In this document: one piece after another, positions 1 through 11,102 of the stretch
How positions within the stretch are numbered: position 1 is the stretch's first letter
How the letters are laid out: the number at the start of each line of letters is the position of its first letter
DNA from: Melitaea cinxia
Lineage: Eukaryota; Arthropoda; Insecta; Lepidoptera; Nymphalidae
Direction: 5' to 3'
Length of the DNA stretch: 64,000 nucleotides
Assembly (NCBI RefSeq): GCF_905220565.1
Contig: NC_059419.1
Span: 8,795,326 to 8,859,325 of the forward strand
The notes under the pieces: generated by a model
Told to the model about the DNA's origin: nothing
What the model saw: the letters and a program-made list of their open reading frames with translations, nothing else
Databases searched by the model: none
Position numbers and translations under genes: made by a program

Positions 1-562
1 ATTGGTAGCTAAAGTTATTATCTTAATTGTTAAGTTATTATTCCTTATATGTGCATATTTGTTAATTATTCAATAAAATAAAATTAAAATGAACTTTAAT
101 ATTTACACTGTAGTTTTTCTATATTCCTAAATAGACAGTATGTTACTTACACTTCTGTTCCTTAAGCAGCGAATAAAGATAAAAAGTTTTATTTTTATTA
201 TAATGCAATTTATTTAAAACGTTTATATTTACAATCATTAATTTCATGATGTCAAAGTATTCCTGAGAAGTTACTACATTAGAAATATTCTAAAAATCAC
301 GAAACTAACAGAAGAGAAACCTAAAAGCTCATCTTTTAGGATTAAAGTTTAATAAGCTTGTCGGTAAAGCTGTCGGTAAAGTACAGAAGTGAAAAAAGTT
401 TAAAAAGGAAAACTATTTAATGGTCAATTGGCCACTAATACAAAAGATTTAAAGATCTTTGACATACCTGGACGCTTTATAAGCTTAACTGCTTGCAAGG
501 GGTCCAACAATAATCCTATATCTATTGTTATTTTTGACAAATTCTTTAGAAATATTATTCAC

Positions 563-725
563 AACGCCGTGGCGCAGGATCACAGTACGGGCCGCTCTGC
601 TGGAGGTCGCGGGTTTGATCTTTGCTAATAGTAAACATTACTTATAGACCCCACAGATGTTTGCCGTACTAAGGACCGTGCGTAAGGCGTTTGTGTGTTT
701 TCGGACCAACACGGGAAAGATCCTA
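563..725 (+). repeat. Degraded tRNA-headed SINE fragment (family S1)
   Basis: The stretch GCCGTGGCGCAGGATCACAG resembles the A-box head of family S1 (compare 17511). It is followed by a B-box-like CGCGGGTTTGAT and a diverged GTTTGCCGT body. This is a weakly preserved copy in plus orientation. Confidence 0.55.
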
Positions 726-749
726 GTGGGGGTCATTGAGAACAAGGCG

Positions 750-859
750 TTTCGTTTCAGCCTGTAATATCCCACTGCTAGGCATAGGCCTCTTTCCCCA
801 TGTAGGAGGAGGATCAATTCGCCACGCAGCCCCAATGCGGTTTGGCGGATGTATTCCCT
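750..859 (-). repeat. S1 SINE, 3' part, left of the LINE insertion
   Basis: It begins TTCAGCCTGTAATATCCCAC and matches other S1 copies base for base over long runs (16211, 43405, 60503), in minus orientation. It is interrupted at 859 by an R1-like LINE and resumes at 2243. The last 11 bases (849-859) are the left target-site duplication. Confidence 0.9.
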
Positions 860-2242
860 TCAGAATTGAAAAGACCGAAGCCCTCCTCTTTCGCGGGACC
901 GGACGCAAGGGACCCCCACCGGGGGCTACCCTGCAGATCGGAGAGGGGAGGGTCAGGATGAGCTCCCAAATGAAATATTTGGGGCTCATCCTTGACGGAG
1001 GGTGGACCTTCGGTCCACACTTCGCTATGGTGGGACCGAAGGTCGTGAAGGTGGCGAGTGCACTGGGCAGACTCCTCTCGAACCTCGGAGGACCCAGCGC
1101 CGCCTGCAGGCAGCTATATTCCGGAGTCTGCCGGAGTATGGCGACGTACGGTGCCCCGGTTTGGGCGGATCGCCTCACTGCGAAGAATAAGGCCGCACTG
1201 CGGTCGGCGCAGAAGATCATCGCGGTGAGGGTGATTCGGGGGTATCGTACGGTATCGTGGGCTGCAGCTACTGCTCTAGCTGGCGACCCCCCGTGGGAGC
1301 TCGTGGCGGAGGTCCTTGCCGAGACCTACTCATACGTCTCGGGTAGGAGGGCTCTCGGTGAGAACCTCACGTTGGACGGGATCCTACGGGTGCGCCGGAT
1401 GGGGCAAGAAGCATTAATGCGGAGGTGGGGGGAGGACCTGGTGGAGCAGCCGTATGGCACACGCGTAACGGCTGCCTTGCGCCCGGTCCTTGAGCGGTGG
1501 ATGCGCCGTAAGCGCAAACCCCTCACCTTCCGTCTGACGCAGGTTCTCACCGGGCACGGCTGCTTTGGTGAATACTTGTGTCGGACGGCCCAAAGGGAGC
1601 CGACGACTGAATGTCACGATTGTGGCGCGGCGGTGGACTCTGCCCAGCACACCCTCGAGGTGTGCCCGAGATGGGCGGCGCTACGTCGCGATCTGACGAC
1701 AGTCCTCGGAGGGGACTTGTCACTGCCGAGCGTTATCACCGCGATGCTCGGTGACGACGAGTCCTGGAAGGCGATGGTCTCCTTCTGCGAGACAGTAATG
1801 TCCCAGAAGGAGAACGACGAGCGGATGAGAGAGGGGGCCGCCGACGAGGCCTCCATCCGCAGGCGACGAACGGGGGTGCGTAGGAGGCGCTACTTAATGC
1901 GTCTCCAGTAACGCCCCTGTGCCCATGTCGGGCCGGGATGGGAACCCGGTCCTGCTAGACATGGCGTCGTCGGGATTGTTCAGAGGTGAGCCGGACAGTC
2001 CCATGGAGGAGAAGTCTGGTCTTTTTGCCGAGGCCAGCCTGTCGCTGGAGGGATCCTGTTGCCTGCAGTTCCGGGACCCTCCAATTAAAGCGGCTGAAGG
2101 CTCCCGCAGGGGTTTTGGTCGGTAGTGCACCCCCAAGTGCTAAGCCGACATATGGTCTAGGAATGCCTACCCGGGCATCCTGGATATCACCCGTAAATGG
2201 GTTACCCTGCGATATCAAAAAAAAAAAAAAAAAAAAAAAAAA
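860..2242 (+). mobile_element. 5'-truncated R1-like non-LTR retrotransposon
   Basis: The insertion lies inside an S1 SINE. It is bounded by an 11-bp direct repeat ATGTATTCCCT (849-859 and 2243-2253) and ends in about 25 A residues (2218-2242), the mark of target-primed reverse transcription. It holds the C-terminal ORF fragment (to 1911) and a 300-bp 3' UTR. It is far more G+C-rich than the flanks. The left boundary may shift by a base or two because of the duplication. Confidence 0.9.
862..1911 (+). pseudogene. R1-clade LINE ORF2 C-terminal fragment
   Basis: About 350 codons are open from the 5' truncation point to the TAA at 1909-1911. The fragment begins RIEKTEALLFRG, the end of the reverse transcriptase palm after the lost YADD box, then the thumb region. 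Near the end it has a C-x2-C-x8-H-x4-C cluster (codons at about 1612-1659), followed by CPRWAALR, as in the zinc-finger tail of R1-clade elements. Endonuclease and most of the reverse transcriptase are missing. The frame upstream (736-859) is S1 SINE read-through, not part of the element. No internal stop is present, so the insertion is probably young. Clade assignment is from motif recognition only. Confidence 0.85.
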
Positions 2243-2370
2243 ATGTATTCCCTACTATGAGTAACGATCGCTATCAGGTGTACAACCTGATAACAACCGG
2301 GACCTAGAGCTTAACGTGCTCTCCTAGGCACGGTGGGGAGACCCACAAGGACTAACAACTAGACCGGAAA
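2243..2370 (-). repeat. S1 SINE, continuation right of the LINE
   Basis: After the poly(A) the S1 sequence resumes with the duplicated ATGTATTCCCT, then ACTATGAGTAACGATCGCTA and the CACGGTGGGGAGACCCACAA block seen in other copies. It fades out near 2370. Confidence 0.88.
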
Positions 2371-2424
2371 TGAATATTTATATAAATACAAATATCCGAC
2401 GAGGCGTTTATTATTTATTATTAC

Positions 2425-2543
2425 CTTGTAGCCTTCTTCAACCTCAGTACAGTCCATGGCAACTCTGGAGGGTCCGTCCATGGTGACCGCCAGGATACCA
2501 GCTCCAGCATTGCAGGTGTCAATTATCAGGTCAGTTTTAGCGC
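2425..2543 (-). CDS. cher: Filamin exon 15 (last exon inside the window)
   Basis: Residues 722-761. The split Gly codon is followed by AKTDLIIDTCNAGAGILAVT, MDGPSRVAMDCTEVEEGYK. The donor AAG|GTAATA at 2424 shows that the coding region continues; the next exon lies left of position 1. Acceptor GTTACAG. Confidence 0.96.
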
Positions 2544-5120
2544 CTGTAACAATTTATAAGTGTTTAGTTTCAAAAAAGTAGTTAAATACCTACAGAACTA
2601 CTTACAAAGTTAACCTGAATTATATATTATATATTAATCCTATGACTACTAAGAAGATAAGGAATTCTTGCTACATAAAAATTGTTAGAATATTTTTGTA
2701 TTTTATATTTTGGTAATAATTTTTATTGAAATTTGAAAAAGTCGTTATTTAATCAACGGATGTAAGTCTGAAAGATACGCAATTAGTTTATTTCACTAAC
2801 AAAGCCTACCAACTACAAATGAAATCAAATAAAAAAGTATGTATTAATGCCAAATACGTTTTTTGTCGCAAAAACAACACTATCATATTATATATTATGT
2901 ATATATTTTCATAAAACTTTGTGCATAAATTGTCGGAGATACAGATTAACACATAGGTTATTTTCATCCTGACATTTCCACAAAACCAAAAGATATCCAG
3001 ATGCGACAACGAGGTGCTAATTACAAATATTCATCGATAAAAAATCTTCTTTAAATTTTCTTTCTTTTAAATTAAATAATTTTCGCTTATCGCGTTCTAA
3101 GAAACAGATATACATTTAAAGTTTTTATGAGACCGCATGAGTGTATAATTATATCCACACCTTCATAGATAAGGAAGTAAGTATAGTTATTATATTTGCT
3201 ACTAGTTTTGTTATCTGCAATCGATATCCTAAATAACGTTCGAATTATTTTTAAAAGTAATTTATTAATTACGCGTAGTGGTATCGAGAATGTTAATTGC
3301 AGCTTGCTTATTCAATTACCCAAAAAATATGCTCAGTATTCATCAAATTTTAATACGATTAAATGATTTTTTATGTACGTTGGTACGTTGATAATATTTT
3401 ATTGTTACATAACAACAATTTTTGATCTTTAATACTAATTTATATCTGTATCATTGAATTTGTGAACCTAATTTTAAAAAAATCAGTCGCATATCACTTT
3501 AAAAAGTCCAGTAATGTTAATTTTATAATTACAAGAAACTATTACGATTGGTTACCAAATTATCAACAATTTTTCATTCGGTAGCACAAACTGTATTACA
3601 AAGGCGAAGAATTATTTCAATGTCGTGATTAATAATACTCTTATGCACAGTTTTCTAACGAAACTACGTTTTTGACATACATAAATACTCACTCAAACAC
3701 GTATTCTAGAGAACGGATGTACATATTCAAGAGAAACAGTATTCTTTAATAACTAGTAATAATCTAAAATTCAGTACGTTAATCTATAAACTGATAGCAA
3801 AAAAATTGTATGAGTAAAACTGAGGCATGCAAGTAGCTTTACTGTAGAAGTCCTTCAATATACATTGACCGATGTGTATCTCTAGATAGAGATAGATACA
3901 GATAGTTAGAGATCTTTTTGACTTATTAAGATCATGAACTCAATTATGTTAGTTTTATCAACTTTATTCTATGTATGTCGTATGATTATGTTTAAATTTA
4001 ATTTGAATTTTATAATTAATTTAAAGTCACGTACTCTGTCAACTGGTGTAACTTGTCTTTAGTGGCCTAGCAAGGACGAATTCATAAAATTTTCATTTGT
4101 ACAAAAGATTATGTAATTTGTACTCGATATTTTCAATATTAACATTATTTAACATATGAAAACATTTTTTTTAAAACACATTACTTTGTGTATCTTATTT
4201 TTTAAATAATGAGACATTTTATATGCAAAATATCTAGACTAATTGTTAGACTAAGATTTTAGTATAAATTGTTCATTTAACTTTCATACTAATATATAAG
4301 ATCGAAATCGATTTAAACTAAAACTTAAGTTTTATCAAATTTCATCTAGTATTAACAAAGGCTTTCATAAAACTTATAATTATCATCGTACAAAGTAATT
4401 AAACGGGATATATTATATTAAACGGGAAGCTACCATCATTTCGGAATGCAGACTCCGCTGAGAAGAGCGGGCAGGAAGTCCAACAGTTATTTGTATTTAA
4501 AAATTGTTGTCATTACTTTTTATTAATAATAAAAATTATATAAATATTTCTAATAGCAAATACAAGTAGATATACATATGTAATGAATGTAAATGTATAC
4601 TTTGCTCCAGGAAGAAAATAATGATCTATAAATGTCAAAAATATGGTGATCACGACTATTTTTCCTTCTCATGTGTGAAAGATAAAATAATTATGAATGT
4701 GCAACTAGTATTTTGTTCTTTGATAGACGTACTGGCGTAAATTTATATATTATAGAAATTACAAAATTGATAAATATAAAGCTTAAAAAGAATTTCTTTA
4801 TTATCTATATATATATATATATATAGATAATTGTGTCACGGTGTATATTAGCGATAAGCTCCAAAATTACTGAACCAATTTTTATCAAATTTCGTAAACA
4901 TATGTAATTTAATTTAACTTGGGAGATAGGGTCATTTTTATCTCAGTTATTGATCTCAATATTTGTTATTGCAAATTAAATGTTTATTATGCGACTTTAG
5001 TGTGTATGACGGTAGATGGCGCCGTATATGAAAAGAGAGTTTGGCTGCTCCAAAATTTCGAGCAAAATATATCTGCTGCTCTCTACCTAAATATGTTATA
5101 GAAAAATAAGCAAAACGTAC
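2544..5120. other. Filamin intron 14, A+T-rich
   Basis: No gene seen. It contains a short fragment around 4425-4490 (AGACTCCGCTGAGAAGAGCG) of a type common in lepidopteran repeats, and a TA microsatellite near 4807-4825. Otherwise it is unremarkable A+T-rich sequence. Confidence 0.7.
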
Positions 5121-5190
5121 CTGTCTTAACAGTTCCTAGACCTGGTCCATGTGCGTGAACTGCGGCGGGATCGGCATCATCTTTACCGAC
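5121..5190 (-). CDS. cher: Filamin exon 14 (small exon, repeat start)
   Basis: Residues 699-721 plus one nucleotide. VGKDDADPAAVHAHGPGLGT then VKT. The HGPGL motif marks the start of the next repeat. The exon is 70 nt, too short to stand out alone. Identity rests on phase-perfect joining to exons 13 and 15. Donor G|GTACGT. Confidence 0.94.
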
Positions 5191-5460
5191 CTGTAGAAGA
5201 AATATATATGTAAGAATGCTATTAAGAATAGAGTGATGATGATGACCTCCCAAACGTACTGGTTCTAGTCTCCCGAAAAGTAATTGCAGGTTATATAAAT
5301 AATGAATTTTTTGTTAGTAAGTTCTAACAATCTGAAGAAATTCTACTGGGCATAGGCCTTTTCGCCTATATATGAAATGGATATCTTCTGCACCACACTT
5401 TAATTTGGTGGATAACATGACATGACAAAAGTAACGATCCTCACAAAATACTTCTTACTG

Positions 5461-5737
5461 TTTTAGCCTGTAATATTCCACAGCTGGGCATAGGGCTCTT
5501 TCCCCATGTAGGAGAAGGATCAGAGCTTCATCCACCATGCTGCTCCAATGCGAGTTGGCGCAGCTTTTGTATTGACCATACATGTGTTTGCCGTGGTCTG
5601 GGTGTTTGTGCAGTTCTTGTGGGTCTCCCCACCTTGCCTCGGAGAGCACGTTAAGCCGTCGGTCCCGGTTGTTATCATGTACACCTGATAGCGATCGTTA
5701 CTCATAGTAGGGAATATATTCGCCAACCCTCATAAAA
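5461..5737 (-). repeat. S1 SINE with inverted 5' part
   Basis: Bases 5461-5567 are the S1 3' part in minus orientation. Bases 5568-5737 are the S1 5' part in plus orientation, ending CGCCAACCC. Read on the minus strand, the order is inverted 5' segment then sense 3' segment, which is the pattern left by twin priming. Confidence 0.8.
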
Positions 5738-5957
5738 TGTATAAGATAATTATACTCTATATCAATGGCCGTAGATGCTATCAAAGGCATTTGGGGAGTG
5801 ATACAAAACGATTTTTTGTAAAAATATTTGATTTTTGTGCATCATTTAAGAGTAACAAAAGGAACATAAAATGACATATGATGTACATAAACATTACATT
5901 ATAACTAAGTCATTATAAAACTAACTTGACAAAAGAACAACTCAATTCAGATTATAC

Positions 5958-6113
5958 CTTGATCCTAAGAGGAGACGACGGGATGTGAACTCCGTTGAAC
6001 TTGACGTTGATGTTGTGGACGCCGTTCTCTCTAGGCATAAACCTGATGCTGTACTGGTCCCCATCGATGTTCTGGATGAAGCAGTCATCGGTCTTGCCCG
6101 ATGGGGAGTTGAT
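5958..6113 (-). CDS. cher: Filamin exon 13 (repeat, C-terminal half)
   Basis: Residues 647-698 (52 codons, phase 0). INSPSGKTDDCFIQNIDGDQ then YSIRFMPRENGVHNINVKFN and GVHIPSSPLRIK. Acceptor CTGCAG... gives TGTGCAG|ATC, and the donor is AAG|GTATAA. Confidence 0.97.
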
Positions 6114-6747
6114 CTGCACAAAGAAAATACATTATTAAAGTGTAAATTTGATGTAGGTTAAGTTTATTTTTTAATCTATTCTAACGAGGTAGATTAAATG
6201 GTTCTATTGATTGCACTAATTTCAAGACTTAACAGATTACTTTCAGTAAATCTTATTTAGATAAACAGTTCGCTGTAAAATACAAGGGATAAAATATCAC
6301 ACACAGACACCCGGGAAGAAAGGGACTACAACTTTGGCATAAATAATCTACATCATAGCTTTAGATTTATCTTTACGCGCGGTATTGTGTGCGTGTATTT
6401 GTCAATATTAGTTTTATTTTTCTAACCGAAATGATAATGGTGTAACTGAAAATGATGCAAAATATCACGCAAGCGTTAGTCGGAATACAGATTCTGGCTA
6501 TAAATTTTTATTGGCCAATAATGCCAAGTAGAAAAAGAAGTTTTATTTGTGTGACAGTGACGTAACAGTCAATTTTCAGAGAAGAGGGAAATAATTAGAA
6601 TTATTTGTACAGCGATTTACATAATTAAAATTAGTTACATATTTTTATAGTTTCCATTTGATATACAAACGATTATCTAAGATTTTATTTTTGTGTTACC
6701 CACATTAGGAATTCTAAACATTTTTGAATATCATATCAAAAATTGAC

Positions 6748-6819
6748 CGCTCCAGCGGGGTTCGAACCCGCGTCTCCGACGTACCGTGTCGGCGCTCTAG
6801 CCAATTAAGCTATGGAACG
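6748..6819 (-). other. tRNA-like sequence in T element (not a functional tRNA)
   Basis: It is a 72-nt cloverleaf, identical to its inverted partner at 7119-7190. It has a 7-bp acceptor stem (CGTTCCA with TGGAGCG), a 4-bp D stem, an anticodon stem CCGAC/GTCGG and a T stem GCGGG/CCCGC with loop TTCGAAC. The A box TAGCTTAATTGG and B box GGTTCGAACCC fit RNA polymerase III promoters. The anticodon would be GGT (Thr), which eukaryotes normally lack, and position 33 is C instead of T. I therefore read it as a SINE-like promoter head. Confidence 0.75.
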
Positions 6820-7118
6820 ATACACCCGCTCGAGCGAAATCTTCGATATGATAATTTAAATTACGGTTTAAGCGAACCGTGGCGCCGTCTATAGTGAGCT
6901 CTTTACAGAAACCCGTAACTATTCAAAGTTTCATATTACAATGAAAATCTTTGACAGGAGACGACACCGTGCTATTTTTAATATCTAAGATTTTATTTTT
7001 GTGTTACCCACATTAGGAATTCTAAACATTTTTGAATATCATATCAAAAATTGACCGCTCCAGCGCTTAAACCGTAATTTAAATTATCATATCGAAGATT
7101 TCGCTCGAGCGGGTGTAT

Positions 7119-7190
7119 CGTTCCATAGCTTAATTGGCTAGAGCGCCGACACGGTACGTCGGAGACGCGGGTTCGAACCCCGCTGGAGCG
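7119..7190 (+). other. tRNA-like sequence in T element (second arm)
   Basis: This is the exact inverted copy of 6748-6819 with the same 72-nt cloverleaf and pol III boxes. The flanks extend the acceptor stem: ATCATATCGAAGATT upstream can pair with AATTTTTGATATGAT downstream with two mismatches. The tRNA-like part therefore sits at the tip of a longer hairpin. Confidence 0.75.
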
Positions 7191-7239
7191 GTCAATTTTT
7201 GATATGATATTCAAAAATGTATACAAACGATTAGCTAAA

Positions 7240-8530
7240 TCTGAAATGTATTTTTTGAACTGAAATTTCTGAAAACGGATGAAACGTCACGAAGATGTGC
7301 GACGTTTTGATGTGCAACGTTTTTTAAATTATGATACCGCCTATTGCGTCCTATACATGCGTCAGCCGCCTTGTGTCTTGCATCGCCTTAGTTTTCAATT
7401 AGTTTCTAATTATTTCTTTATATTTTTCAATAAGTTTGCCAAAGAAGTCTTACTTCTGACATGTGTACTTTGTACGCACGCACTTTTTTTCCCATTCATC
7501 ACATAAAAACCTCAGCTAGGTTACCCATGTATAAATCTTTCTAGTTCGTGAAACAATACTGTAGCCATATTAATTTTTATAACGCATCGTGAAACTTGGG
7601 CATCCATCTTGTGAGTTATAAAATATGAAGCGACGTGATTTATGCTGAGGGCGGTCACGTGCGGTCAGTCTGTTTTATTACATTTTTTTTTTACTAATAC
7701 TTGTAACACCAGTGCGTGTTAAGACAAATATTATAGGGAATTTTGTAAGGAAGTTTCTATATGTTTTTTTTATTATTACTGTTTGTAATTGTTTTTGTAG
7801 TGTATTATGTAAAACTAAGGACGTTTATGCGTAAGTCAATTAATATTGTGGCGATATTTCTTATCTGGTAATTGTAAAAAGTTTGCGAATATTATGCCTA
7901 GAAAAGTCGGAAAGGATGACAAATGACAATCAGTAGTAACTTCACACGAACTTTAACCAATTGTTTAAAGACTAATAATATACTTATACTGCATGAATAA
8001 CTATATAAATACACAACTTTTTGTGTTATAGGAACGTTAAAAATAAATACAAAAATCCGAATCCTTAAAAAAATCAAAATAAATCATCAGTCAATCAATC
8101 TTCAAATAAAGAATCTTCACGTATCAACTTACTATCCGACACTGGACAATGTTACGCCTAGCAGTGGGTCCATCTATCATAAATCTTTAATAACAACTCC
8201 TCGTTGGATCTCATGTTCTCACGATAAATCAAATGACCCTCTTATTGGCGAACATATTGCCATGGATTCGCGGACTCCACACGGATTACTAACCGTAAAT
8301 TTTAAATGAGCATTTGTATTTTTATGAATAGCTTTTCACGTTTAAACTAAAGAGAAACATGCACAATAATACATACATGCATTGATTTATCATTTTATCA
8401 CTAGCCCGTAAGTCACAGGTTTACTAAGTTCACGCAACACAATAAAATCACGCAATACAATGCAATAAATTTTGTGTAACATACATTTTTTTTATAGATA
8501 TATTATTCAATATTCAAGTAGAATACTTTT
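7240..8530. other. Filamin intron 12 filler
   Basis: No gene seen. A TATAAAATA (about 7617-7625) followed by GGTCAGTCTG near 7660 looks superficially like a promoter on the plus strand, but no coding sequence follows. Confidence 0.5.
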
Positions 8531-8534
8531 TTTT

Positions 8535-8710
8535 AACTAAGTCGGCAAACAAGCGTAGGGCTTTATTAATGGTAAGCGCTTACCATAGCGTATAGACGCC
8601 TCCAACATCAAAAGCATCGCAAGCGCGTTGCTGACCCTATCCCCAATACCCCAGGAGCTCTGGTCACCTTACTCACCACAGGAACACAACACTGCTTGAA
8701 AGCAGTACAT
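8535..8710. repeat. Dispersed repeat family C, partial
   Basis: It starts GTCGGCAAACAAGCGTAGGG and includes CCCCAGGAGCTCTGGTCACC and CTGCTTGAAAGCAGT. The same series of blocks recurs at about 19.3, 27.7, 35.6, 36.8, 37.8, 41.8, 46.7 and 53.8 kb. Confidence 0.85.
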
Positions 8711-9125
8711 ACACAGTTTATACAGTAGGGATATATAGATAATTCTCATTTCATTTAATTCATACAAATTAGGTACTGCTCAACGATTTAAATCGTGCTT
8801 TATTCATTAATAATTAACAAAATGTTTATTCAAACAATTGAAATACTTGAAAGTCCAACATATTCAGAAAACGTGTAGTTTTACAAACCATCGAATTCAG
8901 AACATATCTGGTTCGAAATTAAGCTGTTCGTGAGCAAAACGGGGCGTTATCTAAATATGTCAACCGGGCATTAAGCGTTCGTTTAAAATCTAGCTATGTT
9001 GAGGTCTGATGCTATTTTTATAATTCCTAAGGTATCCTTAGGGTACAAAATTATAAGTCCGTTGGCGCAGTTTGTATTCTGCTTTTTATATAATATTATT
9101 TATTATATGTATGATTGATACTAAC

Positions 9126-9316
9126 CGTGCCGTTTAAGCTGCCCTTGGCACCATTCAGCCTGATGTAGAACTGCGTGGGCTTGTCAACTTGAGCGGAGTC
9201 TGGGAATTGTGCGACTTCAAGGAGATGGGCGTCGCCCACCGCTGGGGAAATGTACACCTTGAAGGGGGAATCCGGGATGTGCTGCTCGTTGAACTTGAGA
9301 CCGATGCGGTATTCAC
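9126..9316 (-). CDS. cher: Filamin exon 12 (repeat junction)
   Basis: Residues 583-646. It enters in phase 1, completing Gly of EPG, and leaves in phase 0. GEYRIGLKFNEQHIPDSPFK closes one repeat. VGDAHLLEVAQFPDSAQVDK and PTQFYIRLNGAKG open the next. It is separated from exon 11 by a 14,044 bp intron dominated by repeats. Confidence 0.97.
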
Positions 9317-9650
9317 CTGTTTGAAGATACTTTTAAATTAACTGTTTTTGTTAAATAAAGGCTTCACACTTAACTTTCTTTGAGTTTGTTATACTTATTG
9401 AATATTCATATCATTCACACTTATCGATGTTTTGTAGTCTAAATAATAAACATTGTTATTTTTATTATTTTTATATTATGAACCGCCCAGTAGTATAACC
9501 ATTTGTCGGGGCTCTGGAAACAGAAACTACTTTAACACAAATACCCAGACTCAAAATGCCTGGCAATATGGTTTGTCTTAAGCAAAGATCGAACCCGCGA
9601 CCATTACGCAAATACCTCGTCGAAACTATTTTACATTAGTTCTTTTAATC

Positions 9651-9982
9651 TATACAAATAAATAAAATTGAAGTGTCTGTTTGTAATATTAAAATAACCG
9701 CTTTTTACTAAATGGATATGGACATCCATATACACGGTATATATACCAAAATAACATTTTTTACAATTATCTGCCTGTCAGTCTGTCTGTCTATCTGTCT
9801 GTCTGTTTGTTCCGGCTAATCTCTGAAATAGACTGATTTTGACGGGACTTTCACTGCCAGATATCTGATGTAATAAGGAGTAACTTAAACTATTTTAGTT
9901 TATGTTTATAACTCTGCAAATTGAACAATAAATATTTTTTTTAAATAAGACGCGGACGAAGTCACGGGCACAGCTAGTACAT
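9651..9982. repeat. Helitron-like repeat family H, copy 1
   Basis: It shares TGTCTGTTTGTTCCGGCTAA, GACTTTCACTGCCAGATA and GACGCGGACGAAGTC with copies at 58.26 and 61.45 kb. It ends GGGCACAGCTAGTA. The CTAG|T end after a short self-complementary stretch resembles a Helitron 3' terminus. No Rep/helicase coding is present, so it would be non-autonomous. Confidence 0.65.
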
Positions 9983-9984
9983 AA

Positions 9985-11060
9985 TAATCTTTAATACTTA
10001 TTAGAGAGAGAAAATAGAAATAACATATATATTAATTCAAAAGTAAATTTAAATAATTTAGAGTTAAACAAAATTTGATAGTTGTCGCTTGAAGTTGTTG
10101 AGAAGTACGGTAAAGTTGTAACAAGTATTTTTGTAAATGATATTTTAAAAATAATTAGAAAATGACTAAAATATGTCATTTGTATATATTTCAAGTTTTG
10201 CCTATAATTAAACAAGCTATTAACGTTGATTAATTCACTTATATCGTTCAATTAAATCGGTGTTTCGTTTGATTTCATAAAATTAATCAACATTTGATTG
10301 ACACGAAAACGCTTTGATAAAAAAAACCTCAAAACTACAAAATATATGATTGTAACAAATTAATTTGTATTTTATTACAAGAAAAAATCGTAACATGCTA
10401 TTTCTAACGATCCTCCCGAAATGTCCTATAAATTTTCTGTCCTATCGAAAAAACCGACAAAATTGAAAAAAAAAACGATACAAAACCGCAATTTGAATTT
10501 CAAGAAAGACGGTTTTTACGGAGGAGACGTCACTCAATCTGAATAACCGACTAACGATGGCGGCCATATTTCTTCTGGGCCTCTTGTGGAAATTTAAATT
10601 TTTCTCAAAATGTTTTTTCTATATGAACATTCCAACTTCGTGGAGGGCATATTGTTACAGATTTATTTACATGTGTTTTTTTTTCATTTAGAATGTTTTT
10701 CATTGATTGGACAAAAAATAATCTTGCGTTTTTTTCGGGTATGTCGTGTTTTGTACTCTCAACTAGTGTAGGGACCGGTGACATCGCATTCGTATCGTGA
10801 GTTTAAGAGAAGGTAAATTTATTCTTAGTTAATCAGTGGTATCTTCTATTATTTTAGTTACCCACTTATAATTTGAATTGATTAACATATGTAACAAATT
10901 AAACCGATTTATACAATTGATTATTTTCAATTTATTATTTTTTTTAGTTCATGACATAATTTTATGGACTATTACTACCCCAAAAAGAAATGGGTTTAAT
11001 AAGGAATTATATCATTAGGTATATGATAGCTTATAATAAAAAACTAAAAAACTGTAGCAA
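9985..11060. other. Filamin intron 11, unassigned segment
   Basis: No gene or recognised repeat. A small G+C-richer patch at about 10,500-10,620 contains ATGGCGGCCAT (10557-10567), a back-to-back GCCAT pair. Confidence 0.5.
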
Positions 11061-11068
11061 ATTCCATA

Positions 11069-11102
11069 ATTATAATAATAATAATAATAATAATAATAAT
11101 TT
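11069..11102. repeat. (AAT)n microsatellite, probable LINE tail
   Basis: About eleven AAT units lie downstream of the minus-strand reverse transcriptase fragment at 11691-12646. They may be its 3' simple-sequence tail. The sequence between (11,200-11,650) is an unusually A-rich, imperfect AAAATTCAAT/AAAATTAAAA tract. Confidence 0.6.

Larger units (their letters stand above)
6681..7219. mobile_element. Composite T-family element with tRNA-like inverted repeats
   Basis: Two perfect 156-bp inverted arms (6719-6874 and 7064-7219) each carry a tRNA-like cloverleaf. An 84-bp direct repeat (6674-6757 and 6982-7065) duplicates the terminal segment. The unit is flanked by an 18-of-19 bp direct repeat beginning TATACAAACGATTA (6662-6680 and 7220-7238), probably a target-site duplication. 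It lies in filamin intron 12. Related copies occur near 18.3, 22.0, 25.1 and 45.0 kb. Confidence 0.8.

Noticed and set aside
428..628. 66-codon plus-strand ORF
   Set aside because: No domain; its second half overlaps a degraded SINE head.
736..861. N-terminal part of a 391-codon ORF beginning at 736
   Set aside because: These codons are S1 SINE sequence read through into the inserted LINE. The 849-859 target duplication marks the true boundary, so the fusion is accidental.
6748..7190. Possible tRNA-Thr genes
   Set aside because: The cloverleaf is good, but the anticodon GGT is not used in eukaryotes, position 33 is C, and the units are embedded in a dispersed repeat family.
7617..7670. TATA box and initiator on the plus strand
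   Set aside because: Spacing is about 45 bp, longer than usual, and no coding exon follows.
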